Assembly (NCBI GenBank): GCA_003971905.1
Contig: RSEE01000076.1
Location: 124,001-188,000, forward strand
Source of the DNA: Moniliella sp. 'wahieum'
Lineage: Eukaryota > Basidiomycota > Moniliellomycetes > Moniliellales > Moniliellaceae
DNA length: 64,000 nucleotides
Direction: 5' to 3'
The translations under genes were made by a program, and so were the position numbers. Positions 23,222 through 33,558 of this stretch are shown piece by piece; position 1 is the stretch's first letter; each line of letters starts with the position of its first letter. Under the pieces are notes generated by a model, which had not been told where the DNA came from, made no database searches, and saw only the letters and a program-made list of their open reading frames with translations.

Positions 23222-23561
23222 TGCTAGAGGGTAGTGCTAGGGTTCACCTGCACTCTCTCCAATGGATCGGTGATGCTCGCTGGTTCGGGTGATTCGAACC
23301 TTGCGTGGCCAACGCCACCCCTTGTCTGTTCCGACTTGCTTGCTTGACTCTTATCTTCTTCCCTTCAGCTTGCTTGAAGGACTTGTGGCTAACTGCCTGC
23401 CTTCTTGCACGCCTTGAAGGGCGCCTCTGCTTTCCCTGTTCTGTGTTGTCCTCCGCAATGGAGCTTGCTTGAAGGACTTGTGGCTAACTGCCCTGCCTTC
23501 TTGCACGCCTTGAAGCTTATCTCTCGTGCTGCCCATAGCGTTTCCCAGCTGCAGTCTAGCA
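23222..23561 (+). repeat. Element A 3' LTR (340 bp) with internal duplication
   Basis: Same ends as the 5' LTR but 96 bp longer. The block gcttgcttgaaggacttgtg...ttgcacgccttgaag occurs twice (from about 23370 and about 23463). The copies are separated by about 43 bp, ggcgcctctgctttccctgt...ccgcaatgga, that is absent from the 5' LTR. The extra segment fits deletion in the 5' LTR by recombination between direct repeats, or a duplication in this one. Confidence 0.9.
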
Positions 23562-24960
23562 TTCTGAAGGTAACATATCCTGTCAGGCAATTGTATGCAT
23601 GCGCGGTTAGCCTCGAGCAACAATTGAATCGCCAAATGCTTTGCGGAGGGGGGCGTACTGGGCGTTCTTTTGGCCCGGATATCAGCCAAGCAATGAGCTA
23701 TCAGATTCGGAGCACCGGGGGGTCCAGGGAATTGCATCATCGTGTTTTCCTGCCATTGAGGTAAGGCGAAACTGTCATGGGGCGACGCGCAGCACAGCCA
23801 CCGGAAATATTCCGTTGGCGCCGCCGCTGCTTATCGTTCGCTCTTGGCTTCTAATCAGTTCGATCGCCGATGTTCCGCGCGTGCAGATCGGCGGGAGCCA
23901 TCAGCCGCGTGGTCTCCAACAGACCACAGTCAGGCCGCTTGCCTATTGTACGACTTGCGGGCCTTTGCCTGCCTATATAAAGACCCGCTCTGTACTAAGA
24001 ATGCATGGAGGCAAGCGACCAATCGTCTTGTCCTACGTCCACCCTCAGCGCCGCCTTCTCCAGGACTCAGCTTAGGAACGCTATCGCTAGGAAGGCAGAG
24101 GGGAGGACGCCTCTTGGGTACGAAGCTCGTGCTTCGGGCCTACGACTGGTCCCCTTGCCTGACGAGCCAGAGGGCAGGCTCCCTTTGTGCCCCCGTCGGG
24201 CGAGGTTGTCATCGCCCGGGAGGCCACACCGTTACAGAAACCAGGGGTCAAGCAGTGTTGGATTCTTTCTTACGCAAAAGGATGTGGATAATGTTGCGGC
24301 TGCCAGTGGGTTGTGTCCATTTGCCTGTGTTGCGACACGTGCACGCCCTACTTTGAAAACGGGAGAATCTCTGCAAGACATCAATAGTGATGCCCTGGTA
24401 TCAAGATGGTCCCTCATCTGTTGTGTCTTGGCCCTTGCGTGCCCGGTGGATTCTTGATGTGCCTGTAGTGGATGGAACCCAAACGTAGCGGGGGGGATCT
24501 TTGGACAGCACACATTGATAGAGTAGGGTGTCACGGTTGGTGACGGGGGGCACCAATGGCTTCCGTTTTCCGGATCAATTTCGGGGTTCTGGCGATACCG
24601 CATACTGCTGGCAGATTTTGTTTGTTGGGGGAGAGATGGTGATGGTTGTCCCTGTAGGAGAGTCCTCAGCTACTAGGTGAACAGGTGTTCTGTCGGAAGT
24701 GGGCTTGAACTGATGAGAGCTGGAGTCCGGGTGGTCGATCGTGATGCGATCTCACTATAGTGGTGGTGGTGGTCTGAGCCAACCAGCCTAGAGAGGAACA
24801 TCAAGCAGTGAGTCGCCACCATGAGCTAAAAACGTTGCGTAACAAGGAAAGCAGAAGAGAGAAACAATGGGACTCCGAGGCCTGAGGAGACCTGAATGGA
24901 CTTGGCCCAAAGCACGAGCCACGCGGTGGCTCAACGTCTTGATCTGTCTTCTGAGCGTGG
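23562..24960 (-). repeat. Repeat C, copy 1, right part, with about 0.8 kb extra insert
   Basis: From aaggtaacatatcctgtcag at 23567 to about 23756, and again from about 24580 to 24960, the sequence matches the reverse complement of about 31530-32095. The about 800 bp in between (23760-24575) is absent from the other copy. The matching parts include ggcagattttgtttgttggg, gagatggtgatggttg, ggtggtggtggtctgagcca and gcacgagccacgcggtggct. The strand strip opposite shows a coding-like stretch (APNLIAHCLADI). Identity of repeat C is unknown. Confidence 0.7.
23974..23980 (+). promoter_or_regulatory. TATA-like box inside the insert of repeat C
   Basis: TATATAA in gcctatataaagacccgctc, followed about 30 bases later by an initiator-like stretch. 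It lies in the 0.8-kb piece specific to copy 1, which begins near TGTCATGGGGCGACG. This could be a solo LTR of another family, but clear ends were not found. Confidence 0.3.
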
Positions 24961-27460
24961 CTCTGTCTCGTGTCGAAAGTAGTTCAGCTTGGCTCGCCTT
25001 TAGATGCTCATCACTTTCGTCTTAATCCATATAGACTGAGACCACTTCATTTCGTGATTGTCCCCCTCAGCACATTTCAGTCTCCAGGCTCTCGCTTGGA
25101 TCATCCCTAATCCTCATTCCTCCTCGTCTCACTTTGAGTCCTCGTTCCATCCCGCATACTCTCCCATATATCAAACCACACAAAGCGGCTTTCCTTCTGC
25201 CGTCCCGCCCCTAGTCCAGTTCACACATATAACCCTCCGCGCGGTATTATTCCAGCTAGTGCACATCCAAATTAGTTCACCCATGGGCGCAGAATTACCG
25301 GACGCACATGTTCCAAGAAAAATACTTATTCGTTTCTTCGAATCGGACTGTCAAGCGGTTTGCCACTGCATTTTGCTGCGACAAAAAAGAACGTGATGAA
25401 TTACGACAATGCACAGGATTGATGGTAGCGATTGTAAACGTATCTAGGTGGAATGTTGTTTCATTAAACCACCTATCTATCCCACCACCTCGCAATTATC
25501 CACAACGTGGCCAAGGGAAACGGGGCGCAAGAGTTAGGTCCCAAAAGCTACTGTCAGAATGACCTTACCGTTTCACACAATTGGGTCTGAGCGGTCTTTC
25601 CAAAAGTCTATACAAACCGTTGCATTCAACTACGCAAATGCAATGTTGCACGAGGAAAACCAATAGATGAGGGAAATCTGTTTCCATAAACACCTCGTGA
25701 GTGAATCTACATGCTTTTTTACCACCCGCCAGGGTGTCGCTGCTCAAGTATCAGAAGGGTACTGTGAGTGTGTGCACACTGGACACGCTATCGGATACAC
25801 TCCATATGAGCTGCAAAGAAGACGCGCACAGTTGTTTTTAAGGAAATGTACACCAACAGGATCTGAATTGGTACGTTGGGAATGTTAGCAAAGCGTCATT
25901 AATTCCATTAACGATGCAGGGACTCAAAGGTATTGCAACTAAAGAAAGGATAACGGCCAGCACGATGCCTGATACCTTGTTGAGTAGTACAGTGGTTTCC
26001 TTTTCCCGGGCAATTTGGTCCAATAATTAGTGCGACAATTTTAACGGCGCCATTCAGCACACATGAAATCACATTGATGACGAAACGGCCAGTCCATCTA
26101 GTAAATGCATTAGGGACAAAAACAAGGAGGGTGGTGCCTGGTCAAGTTAGGTATCACCAAACCCAATTGCTCTGTAATTCTCAAGTAGTCACAGGTCCGA
26201 TTGTCCGAAAGCCTTATGCGTGCAAACTATTCAACATGGGGATGATCTACCAAAGAGTAGGTTACGACTGGAGAAGCCCTCACATCGCGTTTACAGCAAC
26301 ATTCAGGTTTTTGGCATGCCAGAATCCGTTGGATAACTTCGTGACCGATTAAAACATTCCGAATGAAACCGGTATTACGAATCTGCCTGCAATCGTTAGA
26401 CGGAAAGGCGTTTTTTGCTCAGAGAATATGAACGTGTAAATGTCCTCATACGCTGCCCGAGGCAAACAGTAAGTCGGATTATCTTAACACGCGCGGAGGA
26501 ATGAGAGTATGATTTTTTCCCTAATGGGGTCTATTATCATCGTGCTTTGATCCTACCATGACAATATAATCACCACACAGCTCATTTACAAGGAGTCACT
26601 GTGCCGTCCTCATATCCAAAGGTGTGATGCACGTCATTTGTACAGAAATCCAAGGACGCGCTCACACTCTGGTCCCCCACCACCACACTACGCAGTTCTA
26701 CATATCTCCGCCCTGAGAGCATTTCCAAATGATGTGCAGCTAACTGGAGATGGTGTCGTAAAGCCATAAGATTGAAGGGAGAAGAAGAAGAACAAAATGG
26801 TGCTGCAGTCCCATTGGGTGCATGATAGCACTACATGCCCCTCCGCGATATCAAGGCCGGGTCTGTGGTTAGGGATCACTGCATTCACATGAAGAGTATT
26901 TAAGGAATTGGTGTTCACCCGTCTGAATTCTGAAGGGAAGATATTAGTACCTAGATATGAGTTAAGTACGCACTTGTCAAAGGCATATCGCTCGCGACAT
27001 CGGCATTTGCCAATGGAGACATCGTGTTTCAAAAAAGGATATATACTTTTCCAAAGGAAGCAGCGACGTTAACGAGAGTCGAGTGCATTAATGCACGAGC
27101 CTTGTCTCTCTTGCTTGTCATATATTTGTCATTGACGTTGTAATTGGACATGTTCCCTGTAGATCATTGTGGGCAATTCGTTCAATGCAGCTTGCAAAGC
27201 TCCTTTTGGTCTGTCTGTATTTACCCTTCCCTAAATTACCTTTGGGCTTTGTTCTTTGGCGTAAGCGAGTATTCGTTGAGCTCCATGTCAATCTGGTTGT
27301 CTGATATGGCCTCGCATTTGGTAATCGTATTTCCCACCGCATGCTTTTCTCAATCTTGGTAGCTGGCACGGAGAATCTGGGGCGTATACTTTCCACCTTT
27401 CTGCGTTTTACTTCCAGCTCCTGATTGATGTTTGAAAGGGTTCTCTTCTTGGGACTGTGT
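24961..27460. other. Gene-poor stretch, no supported feature
   Basis: Visibly more AT-rich than the gene blocks. Open frames are short, scattered over both strands and without recognised motifs. No tRNA-like box pair or terminal repeat was found. It may be degenerate transposon DNA, but no family can be named. Confidence 0.35.
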
Positions 27461-27612
27461 TTAAATCCGTGCTAGGACCGGTTGAGTTTTATTCATGCGA
27501 GTTGTTTTTTCGTCTCTCAGAACTAGCTCCCTGTTCCTGACGATTCAGTGACAGAAGCGTCTTAGGTACGACGTTCAGTGTTTGTATCCAGAGGTAATAG
27601 TGAGCGTGGCGA
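27461..27612 (+). repeat. Old, diverged solo LTR of family B
   Basis: tgtttaaatccgtgctaggaccg at the start, and agaagcgtcttagg then cgacgttcagtgtttg and gtaatagtgagcgtggcgac at the end, align collinearly with the sense-strand LTR of element B (tgttgacatccgtcctaggaccg ... agaagcttcttagt ... cgacgttcagtgctc ... gtagtagcgaggccgaca). The middle is strongly diverged. It lies 50 bp upstream of a young copy in the same orientation. Confidence 0.6.
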
Positions 27613-27662
27613 CCTCATTTAGTCCCTAATTCCGTTTGTTTTCGCGCTTACTGATCAGGTTC

Positions 27663-27821
27663 TGTTGACATCCGTCCTAGGACCGCGCGGACCTGAGTCA
27701 CGTGAGTCAGCTTTCATTCCTTCCGAGCTCGCACCAGTCTTCTGGACGAGTCAGTCGCAGAAGCTTCTTAGTCCAATACGACGTTCAGTGCTCACATTCT
27801 GTGGTAGTAGCGAGGCCGACA
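27663..27821 (+). repeat. Young solo LTR of family B
   Basis: 159 bp, TGTTGACATCC...GAGGCCGACA, flanked by the 5-bp duplication GGTTC (27658-27662 and 27822-27826). It equals the LTRs of element B except for run-length differences of one base (agg versus aggg in cactcagggtcc). It arose by LTR-LTR recombination of a full element, which removed the interior. Confidence 0.93.
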
Positions 27822-27826
27822 GGTTC

Positions 27827-29989
27827 AATGAACGTGTGGAGTCACTTCTCCTGTTCAAAGGGAGAAAGCAGATCGGGTCCCTTGTCTGAGATCCATTCAT
27901 GACACTGCTTATATACTATGGCATGATCTCGTCTTGTGACTATTTGCTGTCACGCGCGACGTGATAGAGGGTGGGGTGTGCCTCACAATAGGATGCATCG
28001 AGACATGATCATCCGGAAACTTTTCAGCTTAGTTAGAAGAAAGTCATCTTATAATTTTCTTGAGGCGCATAATACATTCTCATTTGTTCGAATGCTAAAA
28101 GAACCGCTTTCCTGTATTGGTGGTGTGTAGTTCAAGATATTCGGGCTCGCCTCGTCGCCCCCATTTCCGGACAACTATTATCATGGCAGCAACATCTTGC
28201 TTATGGGTCTACGCCTCGAACGAGATCGTCACTACTCAATGCAATCGACATCAGTGCCCAGATCACTTCGCTATGTCTACACCTGAGTCCTATTGGCTGA
28301 AATCGACGGGCTTCCCCACAGAATCTTGTTGAATTGAAGTCAGGCATTTCAGTAGTCACCACGATCTCCTGCTGCTCCCAAAAAAAACTTACACATTAGA
28401 GATCCATGGTATCACGTTTATCAGGGTATAGCGGCCCTATCCCTGGCCTCAGGATTACCAAAAGCCCTCCACTGTGAGATTAATCTCATGGACCCTACTA
28501 TCATCAGCGGACCCCAGCGAAAGGGATTACCCAGGGGTGTTAGTGGTATAATCAATCCATGAGAGGGAGAAGACGACTCACAATGTTTTTTGTTGAACAT
28601 AATGGCCGTAGATCCTAGCGGATCTAGGAACCAGGAAAGGCTGCTTGACGCCTAGTCGAGATGGGTGCAAGGTGTGGCACGGCTGCGGTGCACTGTCTTG
28701 GGTGGCAGGAGCATGTCTGAAGCCTTCGGGCTGGCAGAGTGTGTGACAGAGGTCAAACACTGCCATGGCTGTATCTGAGCTGGGACTGGGGGCGGCGTGA
28801 CTGGAAGCGGGATCACACGCGGCTGAACTGAGCTGGGCTTCAATCGACATGGCATATGGGTAGAACACACGAACTGTGTTGACTCACTGAGGGACGGAGA
28901 AGTGAAAACGGGATCTGGAGACGAGGTCGGGAAGCGGAGGAGCAACTAATAAGAGAAGGAGTTGCCTGTAGGCTGGGTTGATCAAATTGGCGAGGAGGAA
29001 GTAGTCGTAGACGCCAATAAAGGGCTGTGGGGAAACCCACGAACCCTTGATAACAGATAAGGACTAATAGGGAAGCAATGCAATAGAGGAATAATGGGTA
29101 ACAGAGGAAGAGAGGGGATGCGCGGTTGCACGGTTGCCGGACGGGCGACCTAGAAAAAGCCTGGTATGGGAAAGGGCGACCATCGTCGCAAAGGAAGATA
29201 CTCTGATAATTGGGTGGCCACGTGGTGGCTACCAATTCACTTGGGCGAAAGCGGCTATTGTCGCATGAATACGTAGAACTGCCGCGCTTGCCAGCCACAA
29301 TCCGATTGAGTTGAATCTGGGAGCTCGTTCTACTGGAGAGCAGAGGGACATACAAGGGATTGTGGAGCAGTTGCACTCCTATAGCAGTACTAGGAAGACT
29401 GTTCCCGAGAGGTGAACACGGATCAGAAACAAATGGGCCAGCTGATCGCTATCGCCAACGGGGCCGAAAAGTGGGCAAGGGACAGAAAACATAAGCAGGC
29501 ACAAAGGCATATGTCGTCACCACTGATGGAACCGCAGAAGAGTCGATACCTCCGTTAGCTGCCGGATATATCTGTATTCACGGCTGCGGGGTGCGTCTGG
29601 GATGATCCCAGATTCCCGGCACTCTTCGTAGCTTTAGAGTCACATATGAGGGCTGCATTTTGCATACAATTGTCCCAATCGCTCTCTATAATAGATCGTT
29701 TACCTTACCCTTATGCATTTGCCCTAGGGGTATATCTGCAAAATTCGCATGCGTTCATTTCCCGATATCTGGTTGAATCCTATGAGTCCACATCACTCTC
29801 TATTCCCACGGTATAGGGGCCGCGACAAGTGGTTCCTATTCCAAGTGTTCCAAGTGGTTTTTTTCGTTCGATCAAATGCATTTTTTAGGTATATTTTGGG
29901 TGGGTTAGCGTATCCATTCTGACCTGCGGCCACATCAACTTTCGCCATCGCGGCCGTAAACGTTGCTTCAAACCTGATGCCCCTTCAGC
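27827..29989. other. Gene-poor stretch, no supported feature
   Basis: No recognisable gene. Minus-strand frames at about 28578-29376 are open for up to 178 codons but give low-complexity, hydrophobic/serine-rich sequence without motif or splice support. No repeat matching the rest of the window was seen. Confidence 0.35.
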
Positions 29990-30790
29990 AGCCAGGACCA
30001 CACATCCACCATCTTTCGTGTGGCCACCTTCTCCTCCAAAGCAATGGGTTAGGTTCGGGGCAAGTAATAACCAGTGTAAGCATAGAAACGTACCACCAAA
30101 TCGAAAATGCGACGACGCATGGTCGACCAAGTCGGCTTCAGGAACACCGTCAACAGAACTTGGACAAACTTTTTGTCGCATATGGGCCAGGAGGTGTCCC
30201 AGGTCAAAATTGACCCCTTCGAAACCTCGAGGGGAACAAGCCTGTTGCCGACGGAAAACCAAAACTCAAATCATTGTTGTTAATAGCCGATCCTGCTTCG
30301 GGGTGCAGACAAACCCATCCCACGCCCCTTTGTACCATTTCCGTCCGTGGCGATCCCTTCATACAAGAGAAAATGTCAGTACAGTACAAAGTAATCCTGG
30401 GGTGCGCAGCGAGGGCTGATGGTCCTGACCTTTTTGTGCTCCAGCAAGTGTTCGAAATACTGGGTGGGTTGGACATGGTAAAGCTTCTGGCCAGCGATTC
30501 CAGCTTCGCATTGTTTGACAAAAAAGAGCACCCGAAGAGTCTTGATCTGGCATAGATTTTCCTCGCTGAGTGATGCATGTTGCCCTTGTAACGAGGGGAT
30601 CGATGAAATGTGGATCCCATCCTCCGGCAAAAGGGCCAGATAAGAGGGGGAATGCCAGCAAAGTCCTGATTAACGAAACTCTCTTCGTCAGCGTCCATTG
30701 TGCGGGGGAACAAAAAAGTGTCAGCGTCAAGATCCAGCGCATCTTCATCATTGTTCGTCGTCGTCGTCTTCTGGTTCAATTGACCCCGCA
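29990..30790 (-). CDS. Unrecognised spliced coding-like region
   Basis: The minus strand shows protein-like segments in changing frames: ALDLDADTFLFPRTMDADEE near the start (about 30740-30690), then LCQIKTLRVLFFVKQCEAGI, HVQPTQYFEHLLEHKKV, LVPLEVSKGSILTWDTSWP, CDKKFVQVLLTVFLKPTWST and MRRRIFDLV (to about 30095). The last is followed by a splice-like GTACGTTTC...CCTAACCCATTGCTTTGGAG (about 30092-30027) and EKVATRKMVDVWSWLLKGHQ. The residue pattern (charged helices with regular L/V/F) suggests a helical-repeat protein, but no family is recognised. The start is uncertain; an M-initiated frame opens at 30791. Frame changes match the one-base breaks seen in other genes. Confidence 0.35.
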
Positions 30791-31444
30791 TAATCTCATC
30801 TCACGAACAAACACGGGAACCAGGGGGGGAGGAGGACTACGTAACTCTTCTCGGTTCGTACTCCTCTCTTCCCTCTCCGCCGTCGGAGTCGCCGTCGGAA
30901 TCGCTGTTGACCCCACTGTGCCACCAGATGGTTCCTCAGGGACGGTTCGTCACCTTCGAACTAAGCAGTCTCCACCACGGGCTCCGGCTCATGGTGATAC
31001 GTCGTGTGTTCCTCGGCCGGCGAGCGGCGTTGTCGGTACGAGATGCCTGGGACGTCTTGATGGTGCGGAAGGGAGAGAGGCATTGTAGAATGGCAGTACT
31101 GGCTCAACAGAAAGATGGTGGCGGGAAAGGTGGTGGGCGGGGGCATGGTTCGCGTAAAAGTGATCCGGCTGTTTGGTCGCTTCACCACCAGGGGTCGTAC
31201 AGGGATCGTGCTGAGATTTGCGGAGCGAGAATTGACCGTACCGTCTCAAATTGAGGCGGGGGCCGCTGTTTCAGCGATCATCCTGCATCACCCCAAAACA
31301 GAAGCATGGTGCGGGAGAGCATGCTGTGTGCTTGCGACGTGAGGCGGCTGAAGCCCGTGCGGGGCAGGGTCGCTCGCACGAAGCATGTTAAAAGTACGTT
31401 AAACGTTAACTGGTCACCGGTCACTGGTAGCCGTACGGTAACCT
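30791..31444. other. Intergenic, nothing recognised
   Basis: Short overlapping frames on both strands without motifs. Near 31385 there is acgttaaacgttaac, an instance of the TTAAACG motif that recurs near the right end of the window. Confidence 0.35.
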
Positions 31445-31486
31445 CAGCCTTCGGGCTGCGGCTGGGCGCTCGCTGAGCGCCCAGCC
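31445..31486. repeat. Two adjacent perfect hairpins
   Basis: CAGCC-TTCG-GGCTG (31445-31458) is followed one base later by GGCTGGGCGCTC-GCT-GAGCGCCCAGCC (31460-31486). The second has a 12-bp perfect stem with a 3-base loop. It sits at the outer edge of repeat C copy 2. Confidence 0.75.
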
Positions 31487-31499
31487 CTGCAAAATAAGA

Positions 31500-32155
31500 C
31501 CGGCATACTGCCTGGCATGGGAGAAATAGGTAAACGGACAGACAGTTCACGTTGAGCCATCGGGTGGCTCGTGCTTTGGCCAATGTCCCTTCGCTCCTCC
31601 TCAGGCCTGGGAGTTCTGTTGTTTTCTCTTCCTGTTTTCCTTGTTCCGTTGCTTAGCTTAGCCCTGGTGGCGAATCGCTGCTTGCTGTTCCTTTGTAGGT
31701 GTTGCTGATTGGCTTAGACCACCACCACCACCAGTGCGATTGCATCACCCTCAAAGACCATCCACACTCCAGGTCTCATCAGTTCAAGCCACTTCCGGAC
31801 AGAGACACCTGTTCACCTAGCTGAACTCTCCTACAGCGACACCATCACCATCTCCCCAAGAAACAAAATCTGCCAGCCGCATGCGATATCGCCAGAACCT
31901 TCCCTCAATATGGCAAGGAAACAAGAGGGTGCAATTCCTTCGCCCCCCAGGTGCGCCGAATCTGATCGCTCAATGCTTGGCTGATATCAGGATCAAAGAA
32001 CGCCTAGTACGCTCCCTCCGCAAAACATTTGGCGATTCAATGGTTGCTCGAGGCTAACCGCGCGTGCATTGTCTGACAGGATATGTTACCTTCAAGCCAT
32101 CGGCATCTACCAAATTTTGATTTAAATCGTACTATTCGGCATGTTGCGCATCTCA
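31500..32155 (+). repeat. Repeat C, copy 2 (inverted relative to copy 1; empty site for element A)
   Basis: Reverse-complement match to 11951-12012 plus 23567-24960. The key junction reads, as reverse complement, gatgccgatggcttgaaggtaac, where copy 1 has gatgccgatggcttctg, then element A, then aaggtaac. It also contains (CCA)n at about 31722-31734 and a coding-like strip (GAPNLIAQCLADIRIKERLV) on the plus strand. Divergence from copy 1 is substantial (substitutions plus small indels). The 0.8-kb insert of copy 1 is absent. Confidence 0.7.
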
Positions 32156-32652
32156 ACCATGTCCTGGTGGAGTACGCATTGAAAATCCCTCCAAAGGGCC
32201 AGAGTAACCTCAATTTGCGCCTGGGACAACAAGCGAACACAGCGCAGCGCGAAGCCTACATACTGGCCCAAGTGATAGCTCAACGCCGCCAGGCTGCTGT
32301 GGGTGCGGCTCCTTCAGCATACCGCCAGGAGGGCGCGAGACGGCGTAGCCCATTACGTGGACCATACGCCCGTCCCACGCATCTGTTTTGGACGCTACCA
32401 ACGAGGATGAAGAGTCTGAATAGTAATGCCGCATCAACTGTGAAGCAGGTGTATGAACCATCAGCGACGAAGACAAAACTCTTTCTGTTGGGTATATAGT
32501 CGAGCACTGGAGCACCAGTGGCATTGATATTTAGTAGCTAGCATGCAAGCCATAATAACAGTGGAGGAGATGATGTCTGCCTTGTTCGCCTTCTACCTTT
32601 TTGGTTTGTGCTTTCAGCGGAGGCTCTCTGATCCTACAGCTGCTCCTATCGC
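32156..32652. other. Intergenic, nothing recognised
   Basis: A plus-strand frame running from repeat C to about 32499 is open for 138 codons but shows no motif. It overlaps repeat C and is not called as a gene. Confidence 0.3.
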
Positions 32653-32812
32653 AGCTCGATGGCGTAGTGGTAACGCGTCACTGACCAATCGGCGATGCCA
32701 TGGGTTCGATTCCATTCGAGCCTCTCTTTTCCTCATTATTTCCCCGGGCTGTGCCTTCTCACTATGGATATTTCCAAGCGGAGGCACTATACCGGCAAAT
32801 AGATGAATGCTA
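32653..32812 (+). repeat. SINE-like tRNA-derived repeat, copy 2 (full head)
   Basis: The head at 32653-32722 is tRNA-like. It has acceptor-like AGCTCGA pairing with TCGAGC, an A box TGGCGTAGTGG (32660-32670), a perfect D stem GCGT/ACGC and a B box GGTTCGATTCC (32703-32713). The anticodon stem has a mismatch and the T stem is one base short, so it is not a normal tRNA. The tail to 32812 (cctctcttttcctcattatt ... aagcggaggcactataccgg) is shared with 11830-11950. A polymerase III internal promoter plus an unrelated dispersed tail is SINE architecture. Confidence 0.6.
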
Positions 32813-33558
32813 CGAGGAAAACAACGTGCTTTAAACCCGAAGAGCCAGAACATGGAAATTTCTATACAAAGTCCGCAGCCGTGAAAGTCCTCTGCTCATC
32901 CCTAGCTGCGCTTGGATCCAACTAACCCAAGCCCGAAACTACCGTGAGTCGTCCTTCGGTCTTCCAAGGGCGGGTTGCACTCCACAAACCTGGTGGATCC
33001 CCTGACGGGGCCCGCCCTGACAGGGCTCGTGGGGAGGCACTCTTGCCTCCCCGGTAAAGAAGGACGGATATAGTGACTGTGTGAGCTATACTATCAGCTA
33101 TACTAGTTAACCTTCCTCCGATCGAGACTGCATTTGTTTTCGTTGATCGATTGTTCCAAAGAGCATACTGCATCAAGGGCCATGATAATGCTTGTTTTGT
33201 TGCTCTCGCTGCTGGATCTGTCCAGTGATTACTATAACTAGTGAGTAATTGACTCGTGACGATCGCTCGTGACGGGGTATGCCTTTGGCAGATGGTGGCA
33301 TTTTCGTTTGAGAGAAGGGCAGGGTCACAAGAGCCACTCAGTTTCAATGTTCACGCGTGCCGGCCCACAGCCCCCCCCCCCCCACCTTATTGACGCGTTG
33401 CGCCCTGGCGATTATGTCATGGGTGAGGCTCTGCCAAAACACTGGCCTCGTGGCCGAGATGGGCGACTGCGGAGCTCGACGCAGCCCCCCCATCAAAGGC
33501 ACTCCGGCGACCAATACACCCCGCCCCACCACACCGGCATCCTGCCCTGGCCACAGCC
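32813..33558. other. Upstream region of the vWA gene, nothing else recognised
   Basis: Contains a perfect hairpin (listed separately) and a run of 13 C at 33371-33383. Frames are short and without motifs. Promoter elements of the downstream gene must lie here, but none is distinctive. Confidence 0.35.
33031..33052. repeat. Perfect 9-bp hairpin
   Basis: GGGGAGGCA-CTCT-TGCCTCCCC. No gene or repeat boundary is visible at this point, so its role is unknown. Confidence 0.7.

Larger units (their letters stand above)
12013..23561 (+). mobile_element. Element A: Ty1/copia LTR retrotransposon, interrupted by element B
   Basis: Bounded by direct LTRs that begin TGCTAGA and end TCTAGCA (12013-12256 and 23222-23561). 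It is flanked by 5-bp target duplications TTCTG at 12008-12012 and 23562-23566. The internal order Gag, protease, integrase, reverse transcriptase, RNase H is the copia (Pseudoviridae) order. The primer-binding site GGTTATG at 12257 resembles that of Drosophila copia, which uses a half-molecule of initiator tRNA-Met. A polypurine tract ending gagggggg lies just before the 3' LTR. The body is cut at 14506/19570 by element B on the opposite strand. Apart from a 96-bp length difference and single-base run-length differences, the LTRs are the same, so the insertion is young. Confidence 0.93.

Noticed and set aside
33031..33052. Perfect 9-bp hairpin as a transcription terminator
   Set aside because: Intrinsic hairpin terminators are bacterial; the sequence is clearly eukaryotic, so it is listed only as an inverted repeat.
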